Of a DNA stretch of 64,000 nt, positions 20,301 to 28,735 are shown in pieces. Source of the stretch: Paludibacteraceae bacterium. GTDB lineage: Bacteria; Bacteroidota; Bacteroidia; Bacteroidales; Paludibacteraceae. How positions within the stretch are numbered: position 1 is the first letter of the stretch; each line of letters starts with the position of its first letter. Made by a program: the position numbers and the translations under genes. The notes below the pieces were generated by a model. That model ran no database searches, had not been told where the DNA came from, and worked only from the letters and a program-made list of their open reading frames with translations. The stretch is taken from positions 43,400 through 107,399 of the forward strand of contig JAFSMP010000013.1 in NCBI GenBank assembly GCA_017447875.1, given 5' to 3'.

Positions 20301-21498
20301 CCAGAGGTAGTCCCTGCCAGTTCCCTTGCGCGTCAATACAGATAAGCGGATATTTGACTGCACCTGCCACCAGCATCCATATATTGCCTTGTGCATCATA
20401 TTGGGCATAATCGACTCGCGTATAGCGATCCGGGTCATTTTTTGCCGCGGCCTCGAGGGTATTGTCTTCTGAAGGTAAGTATTGACGGAAGAGCGTGTTG
20501 TTTCTGAACTCATAGAGACCGGTTCCGTAACTGGTGACGTAGAAATGATTCTTATCTTTCGGATCCACCGCACAATTCATAAAGTCACGTGCCGGTTTTC
20601 CGGTCTTCGAAGTGATAGAGTCTGTAGGTATATTCAGCCATTTCTCTCCGTCATAAATCATCACCACTGCCAGTCGGTTATACTGCACCGCCCAACGTCC
20701 TCCTTGCACGACGCATAACCGTCCTTGTGCATAATCCAAGCGATAGGGGATATTACTGAGCGGACTCTGCGGTTTATAGGTCAAGCGTCCTGTGACCGTC
20801 TGACGGATAATGCCTTCGCTCCCTCCTGCGTACCAATGGCTGGTTTTATCCTGATAATGCTTGCCTTTTTCCGCATCCGGTTGCATACGGGATGAACGTT
20901 TTTCCCGTTTCCAATAGGTATAATCCACAATATTGTCTGCCAATGCGGCGATAAACATACTATCGCTCGTGAAGGCATATATACTGTCTTGGGTCAGGGT
21001 CACATCTAATACCGTTGTCTCTTCTCCATTCGGCCGTAACCAATAACTGTTCACCAACTTATTCTCCTTCAAATCCATGGTCTGGATACCGAAATGCGTG
21101 GAAAGATAAGCTGTGCGTCCGCTGATGGTCACATTATTGATGTTTTTGCTTTGCGTCATGTCTTTCTCATACAACGCATCGATATAACGCATGCCGGACG
21201 AAGTCAGTATATCAATCTTACCGGACGCATATCCGATAATCAGCTGTTTTCCTTTCGTATCGTAATGGATACAGTTGATATCCGAACCGTGCAAACCGGA
21301 TGTACGATCATAGATATAGATTTTCTCTGTTGTCTTATTCACCCCGAAAATACTACCGTCGGACAACCCATAGACGACATCCGCGGACATTGCTATCTGC
21401 GATACATTGTTATATGCCAGATGCGAACGCCATACTTGTGCCTGAGCCATGATGGCGCACATAACGCATAATCCTATAACCCGTAACCTGTAACTCAT
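17380..21498 (-). CDS. Doubled PorZ-like beta-propeller protein with T9SS sorting-type C-terminus
   Basis: 1372 residues with a signal peptide ending near AQAQ. The sequence is two head-to-tail copies of a PorZ-like two-propeller unit: [23 protein letters not shown] near residue 23 and [22 protein letters not shown] near residue 614, each followed by the same order of propeller blades ([77 protein letters not shown]). Only the second copy ends in a beta-sandwich with the [12 protein letters not shown] sorting-domain signature. PorZ of Porphyromonas helps the PorU sortase attach cargo to lipopolysaccharide and is about half this length. It follows rdgB by three bases. Confidence 0.82.
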   Translation of the reverse strand: MSYRLRVIGLCVMCAIMAQAQVWRSHLAYNNVSQIAMSADVVYGLSDGSIFGVNKTTEKIYIYDRTSGLHGSDINCIHYDTKGKQLIIGYASGKIDILTSSGMRYIDALYEKDMTQSKNINNVTISGRTAYLSTHFGIQTMDLKENKLVNSYWLRPNGEETTVLDVTLTQDSIYAFTSDSMFIAALADNIVDYTYWKREKRSSRMQPDAEKGKHYQDKTSHWYAGGSEGIIRQTVTGRLTYKPQSPLSNIPYRLDYAQGRLCVVQGGRWAVQYNRLAVVMIYDGEKWLNIPTDSITSKTGKPARDFMNCAVDPKDKNHFYVTSYGTGLYEFRNNTLFRQYLPSEDNTLEAAAKNDPDRYTRVDYAQYDAQGNIWMLVAGAVKYPLICIDAQGNWQGLPLVVSSESKDLDTPGGLIFDNRHSNYKWIASSRKPTTLYLLDDNGTPFDASDDRMVDHNTWETQDGRIFSPTFIYTIMQTSDGRLWVGTEQGLIIIEPTTDYFQSNQCIRPQIVDENGENPLEELQISALCEDMDGNIWVGTNTNGAYVLNPAGTQIIAQYTPDNSSMGSNDVLDLVTDGVETIYIGTGNGLAEFRPHADPSGSLRTVDEEGRDLGSIMQWKLHLSYTDPDALVATPERIYACSSGSLCYVDRADDHIGYMNKTTGLNGSFVTSMAYHPASGNMVIGYVDGRIDLVDKNDYVKQLPDLYMKAGAINPTINSIYAGSKYVYMAMTFGILAVNPSKAEVVGTYYVDSCHIKNSKGEWISVDAEILRVVEHGDTLYAFSDSILYSGALRDNLLDYTYWHRSPYTLRELQDAVVYNNTLYTLQHDSLYRLTNSGWKLAVKQPVNWIHSSDNKLLVDLTGLGVYQLEEDDQLTGITNSYITRDGAYTRGEYWVAATNKGIVRLQSSGDAVFVPDGPNSNTGYFLHSAHGRIYTTIGGRWAVQFFREPRMSIYDGHSWTTLSKEDMAVNEYGMRLYATDPVSIAVDPNDPDHYYIATYCDGLFEYNHGAVTRYGHGVNGSTIKLVDDGGYYHTYFYEYTRTDGTMMDEEGNLWVMNATSIGQPIHVMTPNHQWYGLQLRSNGSKVVLETPAALRTDNRDSHFKWFLDQRKTTGVFMMDDGGTPTNSTDDRCIKRSEFVDQNGNIVRPSFLYCMEQDQNGRMWLGTESGIIIIPETTDLFTSNTCYRIIIPRNDGTGLGDYLLGNEQINCMACDGGNRMWIGTAGSGLFLIEDDTITVAHFTENNSMIPSNNILSLAIIPQTGEVFAGTDYGIASYLSDASEPRENMDDAYAFPNPVRPEYGGSVSITGLMDNSEVNIIDAGGNLVCKTRSHGGTAVWDCKRADGRLATAGIYTALCNTKGGHKAVKIMIIR

Positions 21499-21510
21499 AA
21501 CCTATAATAT
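21460..21510. repeat. Tandem word repeat (ATAACC/GTAACC words) at the start of the PorZ-like gene
   Basis: Variants of ATAACGCATAATC, ATAACCCGTAACC and GTAACTCATAACC run across the start codon and encode part of the signal peptide ([16 protein letters not shown]). The same word family appears in rdgB at 21882 and in the HAD gene at 44871. Confidence 0.8.
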
Positions 21511-22086
21511 TTGAACAAGTGCCTGTAATGCACGCGCCCGATGACTGATCGTGTTCTTTATCGCAGCCGTTAACTCACCGAAAGTCTTATCGTACCCTTC
21601 GGGAATAAACACCGGATCGTAACCGAATCCACCTTCTCCGTATTCCTCTTTCGCTATCCGTCCGCGTACGATACCGCTCACCGACAACTTTTCTCCGTTT
21701 GCCCGTATCAATGTGATCACCGTACGGAATTGCGCTCCACGGTCTTCTTTATCTGCTAATTCCGTCAGGGCTTTCTTTCTGTTGGCAGCCGGTTCGCCGG
21801 CCCAGCGCGCGGTATATACACCCGGCTTACCGCCTAAGGCATCTATCTCCAAACCCGTATCATCTGCAAACACGCCATCTACCGATAACCCGTAACCGGT
21901 AACCCGTAACCATTTCTCCACCGTTTCTGCTTTGATCTCGCTGTTCTGTTCCAGTGTCGTACCGGTCTCTTCTATCTCCTGATGAAAACCTATATCGCTG
22001 AGGCTTAACACCTCCACACCTTCAGGCATCATCTGCCGAACCTCTGCTAACTTATGGGCATTATTGCTTGCAAATACCAATTTCAT
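21502..22086 (-). CDS. rdgB: Non-canonical purine NTP pyrophosphatase (RdgB/HAM1)
   Basis: The enzyme removes dITP, ITP and XTP from the nucleotide pool. In 194 residues it shows MKLVFASNNAHKLAEV, the FADDTGLEIDAL motif, TARWAG and GGFGYDPVFIPEGYDKTFGEL. Between EKW and GVFADDTG lies LRVTGYGLSVD, an in-frame insertion encoded by GTAACC-type tandem repeats at 21882-21912. It shares a promoter at 22121-22151 and is followed after three bases by the PorZ-like gene. Confidence 0.93.
   Translation of the reverse strand: MKLVFASNNAHKLAEVRQMMPEGVEVLSLSDIGFHQEIEETGTTLEQNSEIKAETVEKWLRVTGYGLSVDGVFADDTGLEIDALGGKPGVYTARWAGEPAANRKKALTELADKEDRGAQFRTVITLIRANGEKLSVSGIVRGRIAKEEYGEGGFGYDPVFIPEGYDKTFGELTAAIKNTISHRARALQALVQIL
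21882..21912. repeat. Tandem word repeat inside rdgB
   Basis: Copies of CGATAACC, CGTAACCGGTAACC and CGTAACC, read in frame as VTGYGLSV. The repeat lies between two conserved secondary-structure elements. Confidence 0.85.
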
Positions 22087-22120
22087 ACCATTTATTTTTG
22101 GTCAAAAATAAAATCCGCTG

Positions 22121-22151
22121 CAAAATTACAAAAAAAAAATGACATGTGCAA
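22121..22151 (-). promoter_or_regulatory. Promoter of rdgB
   Basis: Minus strand TTTGCACATGTCA, T-tract, TAATTTTG at 22121-22128; spacer 20 bp. It lies in a long inverted repeat at 22139-22164 (arms ATGACATG and CATGTCAT) that may also end the tRNA transcript. Confidence 0.75.
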
Positions 22152-22164
22152 ATTTGCATGTCAT
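22139..22164. terminator. Inverted repeat between the tRNA cluster and rdgB
   Basis: Arms ATGACATG and CATGTCAT enclose TGCAAATTTGCA; on the minus strand a T-run follows. It could act as terminator of the tRNA transcript, and its left arm is also the -33 region of the next promoter. Confidence 0.55.
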
Positions 22165-22170
22165 TTTTTG

Positions 22171-22254
22171 TGCGCAGGATGAGACTCGAACTCACACGAT
22201 CTTGCGACCACTACCCCCTCAAAGTAGCGTGTATACCAATTTCACCACCTGCGC
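22171..22254 (-). tRNA. tRNA-Leu (anticodon GAG)
   Basis: An 84-base class II tRNA on the minus strand. The acceptor stem pairs GCGCAGG with CCTGCGC, the anticodon loop reads TTGAGGG, the variable arm is long and the T-loop is GTTCGAGTC. No CCA is encoded. Confidence 0.93.
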
Positions 22255-22260
22255 GTCGGG

Positions 22261-22342
22261 TGCCCAGAACAGGACTCGAACCTGCACACCTCGCGGCATG
22301 CGCACCTGAAACGCACGCGTCTACCAATTCCGCCATCTGGGC
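22261..22342 (-). tRNA. tRNA-Leu (anticodon CAG)
   Basis: Class II tRNA; acceptor GCCCAGA with TCTGGGC, anticodon loop TTTCAGG, long variable arm, T-loop GTTCGAGTC. It lies six bases upstream of the GAG tRNA in the transcript. Confidence 0.93.
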
Positions 22343-22352
22343 AAAAAAAAAG

Positions 22353-22425
<73 letters not shown>

Positions 22426-22478
22426 AATTTTATTCTTTTTGTATGTTAAAGAACAATGCTTCGTTTCAAAAGCGGGTG

Positions 22479-22509
22479 CAAAGGTACTGCTTTTTTTTGA
22501 TATGACCAA
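22479..22509 (-). promoter_or_regulatory. Promoter of the tRNA cluster
   Basis: Minus strand TTTGGTCATATCA, A-tract, GCAG, TACCTTTG at 22479-22486; spacer 20 bp, about 50 bases before the tRNA-Gly. Confidence 0.7.
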
Positions 22510-22565
22510 ATTTTTTGACAAAAAAATGCAAAAAAAGTGTGTTTTTTGGTGTTTTATACTGATTT

Positions 22566-23549
22566 TTAACGCAAAATATAGTTTTTTCGCAGTTCTTCAA
22601 AGCCTTTCGGGTTCGATTTCAGTTGATCTGTGATACGGGTCAGCCATCCCGGTGCGGTATCACCGGATGGAGACGGTTGAGTACCTATGGGCAATGAAAG
22701 AAGGGAAATTTTCTTCAGCCCGAAGGCATCCGCGATGGCATCCAGACACATTTGCGAGGCGTTCTGCTTGCCTTCCACCGAATAACCGGCAATATGCATG
22801 GACGCTCGCAATGCTCCGGCCAACACGATAGGGTTTAAACAGGGTTCGTTTTCCCATGTGTCCAGAATATACGGATGTCCGCTATGTAACAATGCTTGTT
22901 CATCCACGACTCCTCCTCGTGCCGCATTGATGATAAGGGCATCGGGCTTGCATTGATTCAGGAAAGCTTCGTCGCATAGATGATAGGTGGACTTATCCAG
23001 AGGTACATGGAAAGTGATGATGTCGCATTCTTTGGCGATCTCATCGAGACTGACACCGATGTTTTTGGGTGGATCATTGCGTAACACCTTCAGTCCTTTT
23101 CGCTCTGCCATCTTCGCTACCAGACTACCTACGTGTCCTACTCCGACCACGCCTATCGTAGGGGAAGAATTTTGAATTTTGAATTTTGGAATAATCGTTC
23201 CCTTGGGATAAGAATTTTGAATTTCTTCAAGTGCCTCTTCGATATAATCGCAAACGGCCTGCGCATTGCAACCGGGACAGGACATCCAGCGGATGTTGTG
23301 CACATCGCAGTAGGCGGTGTCGATATGATCAAAACCGATGGTAGCGGTGCAGACCAAGCGAACGGTTGAACCGGCAAGCAAGGCCTCGTTCACCTTAGTA
23401 CGGGTGCGGACAACCAATACATCCGCATTACGAACAGCGGATGCATCGATTTGCTCCGGTTTCATCGGGCAAATATCCGCTTGAGGCCATTCTTTTTGAA
23501 CCGCCTCAACGATGAATGGGATATATGTGTCGCAGACAATGCGCATCAA
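22566..23549 (-). CDS. pdxB: Erythronate-4-phosphate dehydrogenase
   Basis: PdxB oxidises 4-phosphoerythronate in pyridoxal phosphate synthesis. The 327 residues are a D-2-hydroxyacid dehydrogenase with the NAD-binding GVVGVGHVGSLVA, IITFHVPLD, NAARGGVVDEQAL and the catalytic histidine near AGYSVEGK, a PdxB-like sequence. After YIEEALEEIQNSYPKG comes IPKFKIQNSSP, encoded by AATTTTG-type repeats, directly before the NAD-binding loop. The start codon overlaps the stop of panC by four bases, so pdxB is translated with panC. Confidence 0.88.
   Translation of the reverse strand: MMRIVCDTYIPFIVEAVQKEWPQADICPMKPEQIDASAVRNADVLVVRTRTKVNEALLAGSTVRLVCTATIGFDHIDTAYCDVHNIRWMSCPGCNAQAVCDYIEEALEEIQNSYPKGTIIPKFKIQNSSPTIGVVGVGHVGSLVAKMAERKGLKVLRNDPPKNIGVSLDEIAKECDIITFHVPLDKSTYHLCDEAFLNQCKPDALIINAARGGVVDEQALLHSGHPYILDTWENEPCLNPIVLAGALRASMHIAGYSVEGKQNASQMCLDAIADAFGLKKISLLSLPIGTQPSPSGDTAPGWLTRITDQLKSNPKGFEELRKNYILR
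23166..23225. repeat. Tandem word repeat inside pdxB
   Basis: Three copies of GAATTTT separated by one or two bases at 23166-23190, and another GAATTTTGAATTTC at about 23212-23225. Read in frame on the minus strand they give KFKIQNS and EIQNS. Confidence 0.85.
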
Positions 23550-24406
23550 TACTTGATATTGTCGATCAGGCGAACGGGCCCGCAGTAAACGGTTACACAG
23601 CCGATAGCATGCTCAAAGGTGTCGGTAGGCAGTAAGGTCGTTTGATCTACGATCTCATAATACTCCACTTCCAAACCGGGTACGGCATTGATGGTGTCGA
23701 TAACGCGCTGCTGCACGTCGGCTACGGTTGCACCTGCTTCTTTTGCCCATTTCAACGAATCAAAAAGCGTTTTGGAGATGGCTAAAGCGGTCTGTTTCTC
23801 TTGCTCAGAGAGACGCTCATTACGGCTGGACATAGCCAGACCGGATTCTTCACGTACGATAGGGCAGCCGATAATCTCTAATTTGCCGAATGTACCGGCC
23901 ATCGAACTGCGTTCGACCATATGGTGAATGATGGCGAGTTGTTGAAAATCTTTCTCACCGAAGTAAGCTTTTTCGGGGCGTGTCAGATAGAAAAGCCGGC
24001 TCACTACCTGTACTACACCGTTGAAGTGTCCCGGACGCATCTTTCCTTCCATCACTTTGTCCAGCCCTGCAAAATCGAACTCGAACGTCGTATTCATCTC
24101 TTGCGCGGAATACATCTCTTCGGGTGTAGGCGCAAACACATAGTGCGCACCGATACGGCTCAACAACTCGGCATCGCGCTCGATGTTACGCGGATATTTC
24201 GCCAAATCCTCTTTGTTATTAAACTGCGTAGGATTGACAAAGACCGAAACGACGCATATGTCATTCTCTGCCACAGCGCGGCGTACGAGCGATGCGTGAC
24301 CTTCATGCAGCGCGCCCATAGTAGGCACCAACCCGATACTCTGTTTTTCTTTCTTGCACTCCTCAATAACGGCCTCTAAAGCGGCTTTTGTAGTAATTAT
24401 TTGCAT
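23546..24406 (-). CDS. panC: Pantothenate synthetase
   Basis: PanC joins pantoate and beta-alanine with ATP. 286 residues with LVPTMGALHEGHASLVRRA (the HIGH-like ATP site), VVSVFVNPTQFN, YFGEKDFQQ and AMSSRNERLS. The frame is open to 24502, but the -7 box at 24437-24444 places the start at the ATG at 24406 (MQIITTKAA). It overlaps pdxB by four bases. It is divergent from the starch-synthase-like gene, a pairing common in Bacteroidetes. Confidence 0.94.
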   Translation of the reverse strand: MQIITTKAALEAVIEECKKEKQSIGLVPTMGALHEGHASLVRRAVAENDICVVSVFVNPTQFNNKEDLAKYPRNIERDAELLSRIGAHYVFAPTPEEMYSAQEMNTTFEFDFAGLDKVMEGKMRPGHFNGVVQVVSRLFYLTRPEKAYFGEKDFQQLAIIHHMVERSSMAGTFGKLEIIGCPIVREESGLAMSSRNERLSEQEKQTALAISKTLFDSLKWAKEAGATVADVQQRVIDTINAVPGLEVEYYEIVDQTTLLPTDTFEHAIGCVTVYCGPVRLIDNIKY

Positions 24407-24436
24407 AAATTTTATTAATTTTAATAAAAAATCGTG

Positions 24437-24466
24437 CAAAGTTACTAATTTTTTTGCATATATCAA
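24437..24466 (-). promoter_or_regulatory. Promoter of panC-pdxB
   Basis: Minus strand TTTGATATATGCA, A/T spacer, TAACTTTG at 24437-24444. Its -33 region is shared with the divergent promoter. Confidence 0.7.
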
Positions 24467-24484
24467 AATTTTTTTGTAATTTTG
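24454..24484 (+). promoter_or_regulatory. Promoter of the starch-synthase-like gene
   Basis: TTGCATATATCAAAA, T-tract, TAATTTTG at 24477-24484; spacer 20 bp. The ATG follows 24 bases downstream. Confidence 0.75.
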
Positions 24485-24508
24485 CAGTGGGAAAATGTAC
24501 ACATAGTT

Positions 24509-25345
24509 ATGAAAGAGCCGAAACGTATCCTTTTTATCTCTCAGGAGATATACCCCTATCTGGCCGAAGAGTCGCCGATTCGGTTGCTCAACCGTCAGCT
24601 ACCGGAGTATTTCCAGTCTCATGGATTCGAGACTCGGACATTTATGCCTAAGTTCGGTGAGATTAACGAGCGCCGTAACCAGTTACATGAAGTGATTCGT
24701 CTTTCCGGAATGAACCTGATTATTGACGAGTCGGATCATCCGTTGCTTATCAAAGTAGCCTCTATTCAGTCGGCACGTATCCAAATCTATTTCATTGACA
24801 ACGATGATTTGTTCCATCGTCGCAAAGGAGTAATGGATGAGCAGGGCGTAGAGTACGCTGACAATGATGACCGCGTCATTTTCTATGCCCGCGGTGTGAT
24901 TGAGACGGTGAAGAAACTGCGTTGGACGCCGAATATTATCTTATGTTCGGGCTGGATGAGTGCGCTCGCACCGCTTTATCTGAAGAAAGCCTTCGGCGAT
25001 GAGCCTTTCTTTGCTAACTCGAAGATTGTGCTGATGCTGGATGACAAAGAATATACATCCCCCTTCCCCTCTGCTTTCACGGACAAATTACGTATCAACG
25101 GCATCAGTAATACGGATGTGCGTTCGATAGCCGGTTTCTCGGTGGGTTATGAAGAGCTGATGCGTCTGGCGATTGATTTCTCGGATGCCATCGTTTATGC
25201 TTCGCCGAAAGTGAACCAGCGTCTGATGAATTATGCAGAGACGAAAGGTAAACCGATTCTACCGTACGAGGCGACAGAAGATCTGAATGAAGAATGTCGC
25301 AGACAGTGGGATTTCTACCAGACATTATTAGAGGCGAATGAATAG
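24509..25345 (+). CDS. Glycogen/starch synthase N-terminal-domain protein
   Basis: 278 residues that match only the N-terminal GT5 domain of glycogen synthase: RILFISQEIYPYLAEE (in place of the K-x-G-G-L loop), then VIETVKKLRWTPNIILCSGWMSAL and LMLDDKEYTSPFP. The C-terminal donor-binding half of the GT-B fold is missing. In Bacteroidetes such short proteins sit next to panC and a DUF4270 gene, as here. Catalytic activity is doubtful; a binding or regulatory role is as likely. The start at 24509 is set by the promoter at 24454-24484. The gene overlaps the next by eight bases. Confidence 0.8.
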   Translation: MKEPKRILFISQEIYPYLAEESPIRLLNRQLPEYFQSHGFETRTFMPKFGEINERRNQLHEVIRLSGMNLIIDESDHPLLIKVASIQSARIQIYFIDNDDLFHRRKGVMDEQGVEYADNDDRVIFYARGVIETVKKLRWTPNIILCSGWMSALAPLYLKKAFGDEPFFANSKIVLMLDDKEYTSPFPSAFTDKLRINGISNTDVRSIAGFSVGYEELMRLAIDFSDAIVYASPKVNQRLMNYAETKGKPILPYEATEDLNEECRRQWDFYQTLLEANE

Positions 25346-26783
25346 GCGTATATCGTTAGTGTGGATATTGATCGCCATCGCATGCTGCTGGACGGCATGC
25401 AAGGACGATGTGGCCAGTGCGGGTAAAGCTGTACTGGGTGAGGAAGATGAGATCATTGTGCTCGTGGATACGTTTCCTTTAACTTCGGCTATTGACAGTT
25501 GTGATGCGATCATCTCACAGGCGGACTCGTTTCTGTTGGGTGAGATAGAGACCGAATACGGCATGTTACGTGCATCCGTACTGACGCAGCTCGCCTGCCC
25601 GGAGGGTTTCTTATATCCGCAGGGGGCAGTTGTGGACTCCGTGTGCCTGTTTATGTACTACTCCAGTTGTGTGGGAGACAAGAATGCCCCGTTGGCTATC
25701 AATGCATATTTGATGGATAAGGGTACGTTCACCTATTCGGGTAAGTACTACACGGACCTCACTATAGATGACTACTGCTCGCGCGCAAAACCGATCTTGA
25801 CCAATCACCATATCGTGGTGGCATCCGAGCGGTTTGACTCGATCATGGATGAGAATGGCAGTTATATCCCGATGATGCGTATGCGGGTGAATGACGATTT
25901 CATGGACTATTTCTGGACCATGCAGTCGTTTAGCGACCAAGACGATTTCAACGAGCAGTTCCACGGTCTGCTTATCGAGAGTTCCTTCGGTTCTTCCACC
26001 GTACTCAACGTCTCGGATATTGCGTTGGGAGTGTATTACCATTTTGACTACTCGAAAGCCGGTAAGGATACGACGGTTTATGACATGAAAGCGTTCTACG
26101 CCAATTCCGAGGTGCGTACGGTGAACCATCTCTCTTATCCGGACCGTAAAGAGTGGATTGAGAAGCTGCAGCAGAAAGCCGACTCCTTTAATTATATTAT
26201 CGCACCCGCGGGCGCGTACACGCGTATCACGTTCCCGATGGCACGTATGACCGATTCGATCATGCGTCATATGGTAGAGGTGATCGATGGCGATACGATA
26301 CAGAATAAGCAGCCTTATGTCAATAAAGCCGAAGTACGCATCAACGTGATGAATGTGTACAGCGGTTCGGAGTCCGCCAAGACCCGTAATGACTGGTTAC
26401 AGCCCGCTTCGTATATGTTGCTTATCAAAGAGGAGAGCATGCAGCGTTTTTTCGATAACCGTGAGTTGCCTTCCGACACCTGCGCCTTACTCAGTGCGCT
26501 GCTCCAGGGACAGGACTCGCAAGGAGAAGATATCTATTACTACACCTACGACCTGTCGGATTTCCTGACTAACCAGTTACGTCAGCAGACCAATATCACG
26601 GAGTTGAAGATGCTGTTAGTCCCGGTGACGGTAAATACGGGAACGGGTACCACGGAGTCTGTGTACTCATCGGTTCGCCAGCAACAAACGATGTCGGCCA
26701 CGAAGATCCTCTCGGCACAGAACGGTATGAAGTTAGAGATCGTCTACAGTGGGTTTGCCCTACCGGTTATCATCGACGACTAA
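25338..26783 (+). CDS. DUF4270 lipoprotein
   Basis: 481 residues with a lipoprotein signal and lipobox CWTAC near residue 20. The mature protein has the DUF4270 layout: an acidic start with DTFPLTSA, LLGEIETEYG, and long beta-rich regions with DSVCLFMYYSS and AEVRINV. Members are outer-membrane lipoproteins of unknown role, often beside panC and the starch-synthase-like gene. It overlaps that gene by eight bases. A strong terminator hairpin follows at 26786-26815. Confidence 0.82.
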   Translation: MNRRISLVWILIAIACCWTACKDDVASAGKAVLGEEDEIIVLVDTFPLTSAIDSCDAIISQADSFLLGEIETEYGMLRASVLTQLACPEGFLYPQGAVVDSVCLFMYYSSCVGDKNAPLAINAYLMDKGTFTYSGKYYTDLTIDDYCSRAKPILTNHHIVVASERFDSIMDENGSYIPMMRMRVNDDFMDYFWTMQSFSDQDDFNEQFHGLLIESSFGSSTVLNVSDIALGVYYHFDYSKAGKDTTVYDMKAFYANSEVRTVNHLSYPDRKEWIEKLQQKADSFNYIIAPAGAYTRITFPMARMTDSIMRHMVEVIDGDTIQNKQPYVNKAEVRINVMNVYSGSESAKTRNDWLQPASYMLLIKEESMQRFFDNRELPSDTCALLSALLQGQDSQGEDIYYYTYDLSDFLTNQLRQQTNITELKMLLVPVTVNTGTGTTESVYSSVRQQQTMSATKILSAQNGMKLEIVYSGFALPVIIDD

Positions 26784-26785
26784 AG

Positions 26786-26815
26786 AAAAAACGCGGTTTC
26801 TACACCGCGTTTTTT
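26786..26815. terminator. Bidirectional terminator
   Basis: AAAAAACGCGGT-TTCTAC-ACCGCGTTTTTT forms a perfect stem with A and T runs, ending both the DUF4270 gene and the converging clpX transcript. The clpX stop codon lies in its loop. Confidence 0.92.
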
Positions 26816-28047
26816 AATCGATAGAGGTTTGCCTTTTCCAGTTTCTGTTGTGCAAAAGTTTTGGTTACTGTGAAGGTTTGTGTCCCTCCCGTATGCTTAT
26901 GGTTAGGCAGATCGAACATCAGATCCATCATCACGGTTTCCATCAGTCCTCGTAAGCCGCGTGCGCCCAGCTTGTACTCCAGTGCCTTATCGACGATATA
27001 ATCGAGTGCCTCGTCTTCAAAAGACAGCGTTACCCCATCCATCGCCAGCAGTTTCTTGTACTGTTTGGTGAGTGCGTTCTTGGGGTCCGTCAAGATATTT
27101 CGCAATGCCTCGCGGTTTAATGGCTCCAGATAGGTTATTACCGGAAGACGGCCGATGATCTCGGGAATCAATCCGAAGGACTTCAGGTCCTGCGGAGCGA
27201 TATATTGCAGCAGGTTATTCTTATCCACGTGGGCTGCCTGCGCTTGTGCCGCAAAACCCACGGTCTGCGTATTCATCCGCTGCGCGATCTTACGTTCGAT
27301 CCCGTCAAAAGCACCACCGCAGATAAAGAGGATATTCTTTGTATCCATATGGATGCACTCCTGATCGGGGTGCTTACGACCTCCTTGTGGCGGCACATTC
27401 ATGATCGAGCCTTCGAGCATCTTCAGCAGGCTCTGCTGTACGCCTTCTCCGCTCACGTCACGGGTGATAGAGGGGTTCTCGGACTTACGGGCGATCTTGT
27501 CTATCTCATCGATGAAGACGATACCGCGTTCGGCTTTCTTCACATCGTAGTCGGAGTCCTGCAGCAGGCGCACCAAGATCGTCTCGACATCTTCGCCGAC
27601 ATAACCTGCTTGGGTAAGCGAGGTGGCGTCTCCGATGGCAAACGGCACTTTGAGCATGCGGGCGATGGTGCGTGCCAGAAGGGTCTTACCCGTTCCGGTC
27701 GAACCCACCAGCAGGATATTGCTCTTCTCTATCTCCACATCATCGTTCGTAATCTCTTGCAGCAATCGTTTATAATGGTTATAGACGGCTACGGAGAGGA
27801 AGCGTTTGGCTTCATCCTGACCGATGACGTATTGGTCCAGAAAATCCTTCATCTGCTGCGGTGTCGGCAGGTTATCCGCACTGAGCGATTCGCTTTTGAG
27901 GTCTTTCTTCTTCGGCAGCGCCGCTACCATGTTATGCCCCATCTCGATGCACTCCGAGCAAATAAGCACGTTCTCCTCCATGCCCTGATACATCTGAGGC
28001 ATGGAGCGTCCGCAGAAACTGCATACGTTGGCGTTCTTTCTTCCCAT
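26800..28047 (-). CDS. clpX: ATP-dependent Clp protease ATP-binding subunit ClpX
   Basis: ClpX unfolds substrates and feeds them to ClpP. 415 residues with the zinc-binding domain (CSFCGRSM and CSEC), Walker [21 protein letters not shown], the pore loop GYVG and the sensor [10 protein letters not shown]. The IGF-type loop for ClpP contact reads VGFAA-containing sequence here and is less standard. The gene overlaps clpP by one base, so they are co-translated. Its stop lies in the terminator loop. Confidence 0.97.
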   Translation of the reverse strand: MGRKNANVCSFCGRSMPQMYQGMEENVLICSECIEMGHNMVAALPKKKDLKSESLSADNLPTPQQMKDFLDQYVIGQDEAKRFLSVAVYNHYKRLLQEITNDDVEIEKSNILLVGSTGTGKTLLARTIARMLKVPFAIGDATSLTQAGYVGEDVETILVRLLQDSDYDVKKAERGIVFIDEIDKIARKSENPSITRDVSGEGVQQSLLKMLEGSIMNVPPQGGRKHPDQECIHMDTKNILFICGGAFDGIERKIAQRMNTQTVGFAAQAQAAHVDKNNLLQYIAPQDLKSFGLIPEIIGRLPVITYLEPLNREALRNILTDPKNALTKQYKKLLAMDGVTLSFEDEALDYIVDKALEYKLGARGLRGLMETVMMDLMFDLPNHKHTGGTQTFTVTKTFAQQKLEKANLYRLKNAV

Positions 28048-28733
28048 TACTCTTTATGAATATAGAGTCGGTCAATCATGCCGTATTCCAGTGCTTCCTG
28101 CGAAGTCATCCAGTGGTCACGGTCGGCATCCTGACGAATCTGCTCCATGGACTTACCGGAGCGGTCAGAGATGATCTGATACAGTTCCTCTTTGAGTTTG
28201 AGAATCTCTTTGGCGGTTATCTCGATGTCGGATGCCTGTCCTTGGATGCCACCGAGCGGTTGATGAATCATCACGCGGCTGTGCGGTAAGGCGGCACGCA
28301 TACCGGGTTCACCGGCTACGAGCAGCACGGCTCCCATCGAGGCAGCCAGACCGGTACAGATCGTGGACACACGCGCCTTGACAAACTGCATGGTATCGTA
28401 GATACCCAGGCCGGCATACACCGAACCACCCGGCGTATTCAGATAGAGATTGATATCCCTATCGCTGTCCACGGAGTCCAGATAGAGCAGTTGTGCCTGA
28501 ATGACATTCGCCGTATAGTCATTGATCTCAGTGCCTAAGAAGATGACACGGTCCATCATCAGACGGCTGAACACATCCATCTGCGTCACGTTCAACTGGC
28601 GCTCCTCCAGGATAGTGGGCGATATATAGCCGTAGCTCGCGCGGGTTGAATCCATGCTGCGAGACATCACGTTCTCGACATGCATAGAGTTCAAACCCTG
28701 CGAAACGGCGTATTTTAGAAAATCATTTTGCAT
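28047..28733 (-). CDS. clpP: ATP-dependent Clp protease proteolytic subunit
   Basis: 228 residues. The catalytic serine is in [14 protein letters not shown], the histidine in [12 protein letters not shown], and the aspartate in the [14 protein letters not shown] region. The N-terminus is about 25 residues longer than in E. coli ClpP, as is common in Bacteroidetes. It is transcribed after secDF with two bases between and before clpX. Confidence 0.97.
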   Translation of the reverse strand: MQNDFLKYAVSQGLNSMHVENVMSRSMDSTRASYGYISPTILEERQLNVTQMDVFSRLMMDRVIFLGTEINDYTANVIQAQLLYLDSVDSDRDINLYLNTPGGSVYAGLGIYDTMQFVKARVSTICTGLAASMGAVLLVAGEPGMRAALPHSRVMIHQPLGGIQGQASDIEITAKEILKLKEELYQIISDRSGKSMEQIRQDADRDHWMTSQEALEYGMIDRLYIHKE

Positions 28734-28735
28734 AA

